Of a stretch of DNA of 64,000 nucleotides, positions 51,498 through 58,459 are shown one piece after another. The notes under the pieces were generated by a model. That model saw only the letters and a list, made by a program, of their open reading frames with translations. It ran no database searches and had not been told where the DNA came from. Source of the DNA: a virus. The translations under genes and the position numbers were made by a program. Position 1 is the stretch's first letter. Each line of letters starts with the position of its first letter. Where the stretch lies: positions 1 to 64,000 of the IMG/VR virus record IMGVR_UViG_3300021600_000005; one strand, 5' to 3'.

Positions 51498-51797
51498 AGT
51501 CAGGTGGCGGAATGGTAGACGCAGGTATCTCAAGATATGATTACAAGGTTCGATTCCTGTTCTGATTACACAAGTCGAGTTGTGTTCGACTAATGTGCTC
51601 CCGCATGATAGAAGTGGTGTCACAACCACAGGGACCTGGGCTAACACTTGAATCTAAGTTGGTTGGTTGGTGTACCAGTAACAACAGTAAGTTAACACAC
51701 AAGTCCTAACCTCCCATTTACGTGGGTTGCCGCTGAAGTCTCAAGAAACTATTCGGTATTAGGGACAGTCAGAAATGATTGGACGTTTATTTTTTTA
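51498..51797 (+). ncRNA. RNA with a tRNA-Leu-like 5' domain, about 300 nt
   Basis: Positions 51498-51568 fold like a tRNA: acceptor AGTCAGG/TCTGATT (two G-T pairs), TG, D arm GCG-GAATGGTAGA-CGC as in tRNA-Leu, and T loop TTCGATT. The anticodon arm is instead a 5-pair stem GTATC/GATAT with tetraloop TCAA, there is no long variable arm, and the T stem needs a bulge. Downstream: GTCGA/TCGAC and GTGGT/ACCAC hairpins, and a final CAGTCA-GAAA-TGATTG hairpin (51766-51781) before a T-rich end. No open frame. It could be a tRNA-like functional RNA or a decayed tRNA-Leu joined to another RNA. Confidence 0.6.
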
Positions 51798-51849
51798 AAT
51801 TGTTAAAAAAAAATTAGTTTTTAATTAATAAAATAGTATCTTTGTTGTT

Positions 51850-52023
51850 ATGGAAGAACAGTTAATAAGAAAAATAAAAGGTGGGTTAATGGGGATTAAA
51901 ATGAAAACTAAACAACCTAAAGATGTTGCAGTGTTATTAAATAAGTTAAAACTTGTCAACAAATTAATGTATGAAGATTTATTGAACGATTATAAACAAA
52001 CTTTAAAATCGATTAATTTTTAA
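51850..52023 (+). CDS. 57-residue basic protein
   Basis: MEEQLIRKIKGGLMGIKMKT, then a helix with many Leu/Lys. A TATCTTTG element (about 51837-51844) lies 5 bases upstream. Unknown. Confidence 0.6.
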   Translation: MEEQLIRKIKGGLMGIKMKTKQPKDVAVLLNKLKLVNKLMYEDLLNDYKQTLKSINF

Positions 52024-52074
52024 TTAGACATATCTTTTTTGTAATAAGTTATATTTATTATAAATTATAAATTA

Positions 52075-52677
52075 ATGTCAACTCCCGTAATTGTAGCATT
52101 TATCACTGGTGTATTAGGTCCTATATTAGTATTATATATTAAAAGCTTTATAGATAAAAAAAACCCAAATGATATGGTTAGAGACACTCTTCGTGTTAGT
52201 GAACTAGTAACCACAAAAATAGAACAAATTAAAGACGAATTTGATTCGGATAGAGTTTGGATAACTCAATTTCATAATGGAGGTTCTTTTTACCCAACAG
52301 GTAAATCAATGGCCAAATTTAGTATTATTTATGAAAGCGTTGCTCCCGGAGCAACATCTATACAAAGTAATTTTCATAATATTCCAGTAAATTTATTTAG
52401 TAAATCAATAAATCAGTTATTAGAAAACGATTTAATTGAAGTTCCTGATTATAAAGATGAAGTAATTCACACTTTTGGTTTAAGATATGTTGCTCAAGAT
52501 ACTGGTTGTAAATCAGGTTATTTATTCGCTATTAAAACTATTGAAGGAAAATTTATTGGGACTTTAGGTCTTGATTATACAAAGAAAAAACATAAACTAG
52601 ACGAAGAGTCTATAATTCAGTTACAAGTACATGCATCTTCTTTAGGTGGGGTACTTATGACTCATTTATTAGGATAA
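52075..52677 (+). CDS. Membrane-anchored GAF-like protein
   Basis: 200 residues: N-terminal transmembrane helix (VIVAFITGVLGPILVLYI), then a GAF-like sensory fold with VWITQFHNGGSFYPTG and a closing FIGTLGLDYTKKKHKLDEESI. TATTTAT lies about 18 bases upstream. It may bind a small ligand at the cell membrane. Confidence 0.65.
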   Translation: MSTPVIVAFITGVLGPILVLYIKSFIDKKNPNDMVRDTLRVSELVTTKIEQIKDEFDSDRVWITQFHNGGSFYPTGKSMAKFSIIYESVAPGATSIQSNFHNIPVNLFSKSINQLLENDLIEVPDYKDEVIHTFGLRYVAQDTGCKSGYLFAIKTIEGKFIGTLGLDYTKKKHKLDEESIIQLQVHASSLGGVLMTHLLG

Positions 52678-52689
52678 AAAACAAATAAT

Positions 52690-53259
52690 ATGGATGATAT
52701 AATAAGTAATATACTAATTGGGGTTAATCCAAAGGTAAAGTCCGGTAGTTTTGGGATTGGTGAGAATACCGCAACTTATAATTGTAGTAGTAATGTTGAT
52801 GTTTCATCACCAGTTGGCGGTAAAATTGAAAAAATAAATGGAACTGAGGTCATTATTGTATCTAATGCGGGAAATAAGTATACAATTAATGGAGTTTCTA
52901 CTTCTTTGAGCGTAGGAGCCTCAGTATCTTCAGGGACTTCAATTGGTAAAACAAGTGGTAGACAGATAACCTTAAAATCCAGACAAGATTTATCAAGTTT
53001 AGAGTCTACAGATGAAAAAAAAGAAAATAATGTTAATAATACTGAAAACTCAGGCGAGTTAGGGTTTAATAGTGGTGAAACTCAAAAAATTTGGGATAAA
53101 ACCGTAGGTAAGATGATTGGCATTTCAAACATACCATATGATGTTGCTTCAAAACGTATAAAAAAGGCAATTAAAAAGGTAACCTTAAAAAAAGAATCTA
53201 TTGATATTAAAGATAATGTTTTATCTGAAGAATTAAAAAGAATCAAAAGTTTATTCTAA
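52690..53259 (+). CDS. Protein with M23/lipoyl-like beta domain
   Basis: 189 residues. SPVGGKIEKINGTEVIIVSNAGNKYTINGV and SVGASVSSGTSIGKTSGRQI follow the strand pattern of M23 peptidases, but the metal-binding His residues are missing, so it is at best a non-catalytic relative. A basic C-terminus follows. Possibly a virion-associated wall-binding protein. Confidence 0.5.
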   Translation: MDDIISNILIGVNPKVKSGSFGIGENTATYNCSSNVDVSSPVGGKIEKINGTEVIIVSNAGNKYTINGVSTSLSVGASVSSGTSIGKTSGRQITLKSRQDLSSLESTDEKKENNVNNTENSGELGFNSGETQKIWDKTVGKMIGISNIPYDVASKRIKKAIKKVTLKKESIDIKDNVLSEELKRIKSLF

Positions 53260-53313
53260 AAAAAATCCCCATTGTTAAATGAGGAATCAAAAAATCTATG
53301 TTTTTTTAAACTC

Positions 53314-53514
53314 TTAGTGAGTTGTGCTTGTAGCAACAACTGACATTGTTTCAACTGGTAGAACAACTGTAGAATCTACAACTTTGTTACAAGTGTCTTC
53401 ACAACATGTAACTGTGGTTGAATCTGTTGTTGTTGGTTTAGTTGAATCACCACTTACACAAGATGCAAGTGAAAGTGCGGTTACTAGGACTGATGTTAAA
53501 ATTACTTTTTTCAT
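53314..53514 (-). CDS. Small Thr/Cys-rich lipoprotein
   Basis: 66 residues: MKKVILTSVLVTALSLASC gives lipobox LASC; the mature part is Thr/Val-rich with CCEDTCNK. Convergent with 52690 and placed just before the promoter array of the large RNA. Confidence 0.7.
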   Translation of the reverse strand: MKKVILTSVLVTALSLASCVSGDSTKPTTTDSTTVTCCEDTCNKVVDSTVVLPVETMSVVATSTTH

Positions 53515-53601
53515 TTTTTATATTGTTTTTATTTACTCAATAAATATACTATTTCACCCAATAAGTCAACATTTATTAAAAAAATATTTTTTTTAATAAA
53601 A

Positions 53602-53901
53602 TTTGGTTTTTAATATAAAATGATTACATTTGTAGAACTTTGATAAAGTTTAATGTATTTATAAAACACGTAAAATTTATTAAAAAAAGATTTGACAGTT
53701 TAAAAAAAATGTCTTATTTTTGTAAAAGAATTGATAGTTTTTAATGTATTTGTAAGACATAAAAAAATATTAAAAAAAGATTTGGTAAATCAAAAAACTT
53801 TACCTAACTTTGTAAAAGAATTGATAGTTTTTAATGTGTTTGTAAAACATAAAAAAAATTAAAAAAAGATTTGGTAAATTAAAAAAAAATACCTAACTTT
53901 G
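53602..53901 (+). promoter_or_regulatory. Four tandem promoters for the large RNA
   Basis: Promoter pairs TTTG/-7 box: 53602/TACATTTG 53625-53632 (N19); 53691/TATTTTTG 53715-53722 (N20); 53781/TAACTTTG 53805-53812 (N20); 53870/TAACTTTG 53894-53901 (N20). The last three lie in ~90-base near-identical repeats. Each repeat also carries an imperfect palindrome such as ATGTGTTTGTAAAACAT (about 53834-53850), possibly an operator. Such stacking is usual for very highly expressed stable RNAs. Confidence 0.8.
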
Positions 53902-53907
53902 TAAAAG

Positions 53908-55275
53908 ATATCAGAAACGTCTGATTGTGTTCTTTGAAATATTATTATCCGTTTGACGGATTAAAATGAAACCTTCGGGTTAATTTTGAACTCCGTCAAT
54001 AAATGATAATCGGCCGTGTATGGTCGTTAAATAAACCACGAAAGTGGGATAAAGTGAATTTACTTGTGTTAGTAAGTTTGCGGTTTCTTTAGAAACTCGA
54101 GTACACAAGTGGGATATCATCCGACCTTTATTACTGAGGGCGACGCTTTAAGGAAAGTGGTTGGATGGTTTGGGAATGTGGATTCTCAAACTGAGTTCGG
54201 AAGAACAATAAAAGTAACCCATAGGAATCAAGTAAAAAATGTGGCACCAACCATATAATTGCGGGTTCCAATGTTAAAGAGGACTTAAAACCGAAAGGTA
54301 AGATAAAGAACAAGTGGTGTTGTTATTATCCTTACATATCATCCGCCAAGATGTATGTTTGAAGTAATCTTAAAATATTGAGATAGGGATATTTCACTGA
54401 GTAGAAAAGCATTTTGATTCTCAAAAGGAGTTGAAGCTTAAGATGGACCTCTACTTGGACGCATCCACGACACATAAAACTTATACCAAATTTTAAGTAA
54501 AATTAAACTAAATATAAGCAAAAGTGTTCATCAGGTTTTGATGAAAGTCGCCTACATAGTCATGGGTTGTCCATGGCATACTAAGACCGCAAGTCGAAGT
54601 ATATTTTTACCAAAAACCTCTAAGGAGTCGAATCCTGAGTTAACTCGCAAGGTTAAGGAGAGTGGAGTAGTAAAAGAGTAGTTGAAACCTTTAGGAGTGA
54701 TTAGTCTAACTAATCGGCGATGAGACTTACCATTCAAAAGATGGTGGAAACAAAGGGAACTAATAATCCTTTAAAAGATTCTCACATATAGGTGTATTCT
54801 CAGCCTAAATTAAATATTGTAACAAAAATTGTTTATTAAATTAAACACTGGAGATGATACCTCATTACAATACAAGTGGTTCCCAAGTTGTTTCCTTCAT
54901 AACAACAGCAATGAACTAAAACTTGCAAAAATAAAATGAAAGGTTTTTTATTGGTGATTTAGTTAATTTATCACATTTTGGTACCACATCCAAAAAGATT
55001 AAAAAATAAACACTTTTTATGACTTCGGATGTCACAGGTTAGTTCAAACCAAAAAAACTCATGTCACTTTTGTTTAGAAAGTTTTGTTTTATAAACAGTC
55101 TTCTATTTTAGTGGTTAACTAAAAATGAAACAATTGAATAAACGGTTTTGTTAGAATTACCAAAAAAAAGTAACGTCACAAACTACTTTCGTATAATATC
55201 CAATTTACGTTCTAACAACTGGGTAAAGGCTAAATAGGGAGGTTTGATTAGCCGTCAGACCTCCCTTTCTTTTTG
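53908..55275 (+). ncRNA. Giant structured non-coding RNA, about 1.37 kb
   Basis: No plus-strand frame of note over 1.3 kb in a genome otherwise packed with genes, and visibly less A+T-rich than the coding DNA. It runs from a four-promoter array to a strong terminator. Stable hairpins are plentiful: TCCG/CGGA (53948-53960), AACC-TTCG-GGTT (53970-53981), CCAC-GAAA-GTGG (54036-54047), GTTTC/GAAAC (54083-54096) and CCAT/ATGG (54730-54744). It lacks rRNA landmarks. Size, phage location and nearby tRNA/tmRNA recall giant phage RNAs such as GOLLD and ROOL, but I see no match I can vouch for. Confidence 0.85.
55236..55275 (+). terminator. Terminator of the giant RNA
   Basis: AGGGAGGT (55236-55243) pairs with ACCTCCCT (55259-55266), followed by TTCTTTTT. 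Confidence 0.9.
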
Positions 55276-55333
55276 AAAAATCTTTAATATTATTATGGTA
55301 CCCTTGAGGTATAAAAACTAAAAATTTAATAGC

Positions 55334-55669
55334 ATGGAAATGTATTATTTTTCTTTAGGTATTCTTTCGATTATTAGTCTAATTTTTTGTAGTCTAATTG
55401 TTTGGGGTTTAGTTAAGGTGATTAAAACAAAAAATGATTTAGAAAATTTCAAAGAGTCTTATAAATGGGATTTAGAATGTAACCATAGAAGATTTGATGA
55501 CAACAAAAGAGAGGTTAATCTTCATATGGAAGCTTTCAATAGAAATATTGAAGAGACCGTTAACAGTGTACACCGCTCAATTGATGAAAATTTTAATGAA
55601 TCTAGAAGTTACACCGACAAACGAATTGACAAATTTTTAAACAAGTCAATTGACTCTGAAAAGAATTAA
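55334..55669 (+). CDS. Membrane-anchored coiled-coil protein
   Basis: 111 residues: N-terminal span (SLGILSIISLIFCSLIVWGLV), then a highly charged coiled coil. Lies alone between the giant RNA and the tmRNA. Function unknown. Confidence 0.7.
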   Translation: MEMYYFSLGILSIISLIFCSLIVWGLVKVIKTKNDLENFKESYKWDLECNHRRFDDNKREVNLHMEAFNRNIEETVNSVHRSIDENFNESRSYTDKRIDKFLNKSIDSEKN

Positions 55670-55670
55670 C

Positions 55671-55699
55671 AAAAACCCCACTTATATGTGGGGTTTTTT
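55671..55699. terminator. Bidirectional terminator shared with the tmRNA
   Basis: AAAAACCCCAC and GTGGGGTTTTTT form a stem with T runs on both strands; it ends 55334 (+) and lies just past the tmRNA 3' end (-). Confidence 0.85.
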
Positions 55700-55702
55700 A
55701 AT

Positions 55703-56095
55703 TGGTGGAGGCGGAGGGCTCCGACTCCCTCGTCCAAGTAACCCCGATTAACCAGGACTACACGCTTAGTATAAAGTTTTCTAACTTTCCAAAAATACTT
55801 AATTCTCTTATTTTATAGTGGTTCGATTTATCAAGAACTTAACTTCCACTTGTCTCTTTTTGGGTAGAGTCCACACCATTGCAAGGACTTCTGTTCCTAG
55901 GTTATATGTCCGCCGACCCGAAACTGTTACTTAATCTAATTAAGCTACAGCAACTTCCTCAGTACGGATTAATCCAACTGATGAAAGTTTGTTGATGATG
56001 TTATCACCTGAAAAGTAAACCAGTTTTTACAAGGTTAGTTTAGCCTCGACGTGCCCCAATTAACAGAAAAAACCTGTCAAATCCAAAGCGCCCCC
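55703..56095 (-). ncRNA. ssrA: tmRNA (transfer-messenger RNA)
   Basis: 393 bases. The 5' end GGGGGCG pairs over 7 positions with CGCCTCC at the 3' end, followed by ACCA, so CCA is encoded. GGATTTGACAGG near the 5' end is the conserved tmRNA motif. The tag frame likely begins at GGT (GDNIINKL) and ends RTEEVAVA before TAA, about 22 residues, twice the usual 10-11; Bacteroidota tags also begin G/A-E/D-N. It rescues stalled ribosomes and marks products for proteolysis. Odd: the T loop reads AGTCGGAG on a GAGGG/CCCTC stem instead of TTCGANT. Confidence 0.9.
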
Positions 56096-56123
56096 AATAT
56101 GTTAATGAACGATTATTAAGATA

Positions 56124-56154
56124 CAAATATAATTATAATTTGACAATTATCAAA
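56124..56154 (-). promoter_or_regulatory. Bacteroidota-type promoter of the tmRNA
   Basis: On the minus strand TTTG (56154-56151), 19 bases, TATATTTG (56131-56124). The start would fall about 20 bases before the mature 5' end, so processing is expected. Confidence 0.8.
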
Positions 56155-56188
56155 TTTTTAATATTTATTCTTAAACATATTTATAAAT

Positions 56189-57589
56189 ATGCCAGAACAA
56201 GAAGAAGAAAATAAAAACTTAGCTTATGAACATTCTAGGGTTTTATATGATACTGACGATTTGATGTTAGTTGAAGTTGAAAATTACGATGGGGCTAAGT
56301 ATTTTGGACCTAATTTTGTAGAAAGAAATTATTTTAAAAATTATAATAATGGTGTCTTGTATTTTATTATTAATAAAAAAGAAATAACTAAAGAGTCTTT
56401 TAAATCGTCAACCTATACAATTTATATTGAGGGTAAGGGCAATGAAACCCATATTTTTAATCCTTTGGGGGATAAAATTTCATTGTCTGAAATTATTAAA
56501 ACATTTCCAGTTTTAGAAACTCGTTTAATAGAAATACTAGGTGTTAGTGGTATATATTCAGCATTATTATCAATAAAGAATGGGAATGAAACGACTTCAT
56601 ACCAATTACAAAGACATGATGATTTAATATCTGGGTTTAAATTTAAAGAAAAATCTCCCGGTAATAGTATGGTATCTTTAACGTTTGCTAATGAAAGTAA
56701 ATTTTTTGAGTTATTTGGATTTGATGAAAATGACATGTGGGCTTTAAACGTAATTATGAGTAGATATGGAGCCGATGATGTATTTTACTCAAATGACTAC
56801 GCATATTCAGATTTTAAAGAAGGATACCTTATTAGGGAGTTTTCTAATGAAAATATGGATAAAGTCAAAGAAATAATATCGTATTTAGAACCATCAATAC
56901 TTCCTATAAATGATGAAAATGATAAATTAGAGAATGTTTCACAGATTTTATTTAAAACTTTTGAAAGTGAATGTGAATCATTTATTAATGATTATTCAAG
57001 TATGATGAATAACTGCAAACAAAGCGCAGCTCTTGACGATGTATACGATGATTTAGGGGATGTTTTAATTAAATATGGAATGTTAACTAAAACACCACTA
57101 TATAAATATTACACAACTGTATCAACTCTTTTAGCTCTATATGATATGACAGGAGTAAAAGATGGAAGTATAACTGATGTTTTAACTAAGTTACTAAATG
57201 ATTCTCACGGCGGAGGATGGTCCGATAGTTTATATGAATACGATTGTAAAGATTTTGGTAGTGAAGAATTTAATAACGGCGTTTCTTGGGAATTAGATAA
57301 AATGTTAGAACAACTTTTAGATTCTGATAAATTTGCTAATTTAGAAGTGTATAGAAAGGCTCTTTCAATTTTAGATAAATACACTATAGGGTTTACCTAT
57401 GAACTTCCAAGAAATAAAAAGGAAAAGTTTAAAATTATGAGTCTTGACCCGGCAACAAACAAATTTACAATAAGATATTTTTCAAGCGAAAATACTTCTG
57501 GTATTGGGACTAGAAATAATCCTGGAGAATTAAGGTCATTCACTTTGGATGAATTTAACAATTTTTTACATACACCAGAACTTTTTTAA
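56189..57589 (+). CDS. Unknown 466-residue protein
   Basis: TATTTAT at 56178-56184 (4 bases), so late-type expression is likely. The acidic N-terminus (MPEQEEENKNLAYEHSRVLY) leads into DTDDLMLVEVENYDGAKYFG; the C-terminal part is helical, with a DSHGGGWSDSLYEYDC loop. No family I recognise. It may be a structural or packaged protein. Confidence 0.75.
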   Translation: MPEQEEENKNLAYEHSRVLYDTDDLMLVEVENYDGAKYFGPNFVERNYFKNYNNGVLYFIINKKEITKESFKSSTYTIYIEGKGNETHIFNPLGDKISLSEIIKTFPVLETRLIEILGVSGIYSALLSIKNGNETTSYQLQRHDDLISGFKFKEKSPGNSMVSLTFANESKFFELFGFDENDMWALNVIMSRYGADDVFYSNDYAYSDFKEGYLIREFSNENMDKVKEIISYLEPSILPINDENDKLENVSQILFKTFESECESFINDYSSMMNNCKQSAALDDVYDDLGDVLIKYGMLTKTPLYKYYTTVSTLLALYDMTGVKDGSITDVLTKLLNDSHGGGWSDSLYEYDCKDFGSEEFNNGVSWELDKMLEQLLDSDKFANLEVYRKALSILDKYTIGFTYELPRNKKEKFKIMSLDPATNKFTIRYFSSENTSGIGTRNNPGELRSFTLDEFNNFLHTPELF

Positions 57590-57625
57590 TTATTAATTAT
57601 TAAGATTTTTTAGTATATTTGTACT

Positions 57626-58459
57626 ATGGAAAGAAATTATGAATTATTAAAAAGTGTATTATCTGTAGCAACTCACACTTATCAGGAAGAATTAATGATT
57701 AATTTTATTGAAAATTGGTTAGTTGAAAATAATCTACCATATTTTGTTGATGATATGGGGAATATTTATGTAACAAAACAAACTGACCAAAATATTAAAT
57801 TTTTTCCATGTGTTGTCTCTCATACAGATACTGTACATAATATCGACACCATTAACATTCGAGAGACTATATTACCAAACACTCAAAATATAATGAAACC
57901 ATCTTTAAATGCCTTTAATAACGAAGGTAAACCAACTGGGATTGGCGGGGATGATAAATGTGGAGTTTACGCTTGTTTAGAATTACTTAAAGAATTACCT
58001 AATTTAAAGGCGGCGTTTTTTGTTTCAGAAGAAACTGGGTGTTATGGTTCAAGGTCAGCAAATAAATCATTTTTTGAAAATGTTGGTTATGCTATACAGT
58101 TTGACGCTCCTGGTAATAGAATGATTACTGAAATCTCTATGGGTACTAGGTTATTTGAACTAAATGGAGACTTTCATAAAATAACAAGTAATATTTTAAA
58201 TGAAGAATTTAACGGTACTGGAGAATATGGTTCACATCCATATACCGATATATATGCTTTAAAACATTTATTTGATTTTTCATGTATTAACATCTCTATT
58301 GGGTATTATAGATACCATACAAGAAATGAGTACGTGGTTATTGAAGATGTTTATAACGGTATTAATGTTGGAAAAAAAATAATTGAAGGACTGTCGTATA
58401 AAAAATACAAATATTTACCAGATTCAAATTATTTATTTAATACAAAAAAACAGTTTTAA
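57626..58459 (+). CDS. Di-zinc peptidase (M20/M42-like)
   Basis: 277 residues. VVSHTDTVH, GIGGDDKCGVYACLELL, FFVSEETGCYGS, IQFDAPGN and YYRYHTRNEYV give the H-D-E-D-H set of a co-catalytic zinc site, in order. Such enzymes trim peptides. Promoter element TATATTTG at 57614-57621, 4 bases before the ATG. Its stop overlaps the convergent Clp gene by 4 bases; it could recycle peptides released by Clp proteolysis (inference). Confidence 0.85.
   Translation: MERNYELLKSVLSVATHTYQEELMINFIENWLVENNLPYFVDDMGNIYVTKQTDQNIKFFPCVVSHTDTVHNIDTINIRETILPNTQNIMKPSLNAFNNEGKPTGIGGDDKCGVYACLELLKELPNLKAAFFVSEETGCYGSRSANKSFFENVGYAIQFDAPGNRMITEISMGTRLFELNGDFHKITSNILNEEFNGTGEYGSHPYTDIYALKHLFDFSCINISIGYYRYHTRNEYVVIEDVYNGINVGKKIIEGLSYKKYKYLPDSNYLFNTKKQF

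Noticed and set aside
51498-51797. tRNA-Leu with a group I intron
   Set aside because: Both tRNA ends lie within the first 71 bases, with no room for an intron, and I see no convincing P/Q/R/S core elements.
52690-53259. Active M23 endopeptidase
   Set aside because: The strand pattern is similar, but the His and Asp ligands are not present.
54131-54737. Short minus-strand frames inside the giant RNA
   Set aside because: About 60 codons each, with unnatural composition, no start context, and opposite to four promoters and a terminator that explain the region.
53908-55275. Ribosomal RNA
   Set aside because: Tandem promoters and size suggested it, but none of the universal 16S/23S sequences can be seen.
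55703-56095. tmRNA on the plus strand
   Set aside because: The T-arm looks more normal on that strand, but CCA, the 5' motif, the tag frame, promoter and terminator all fit the minus strand.
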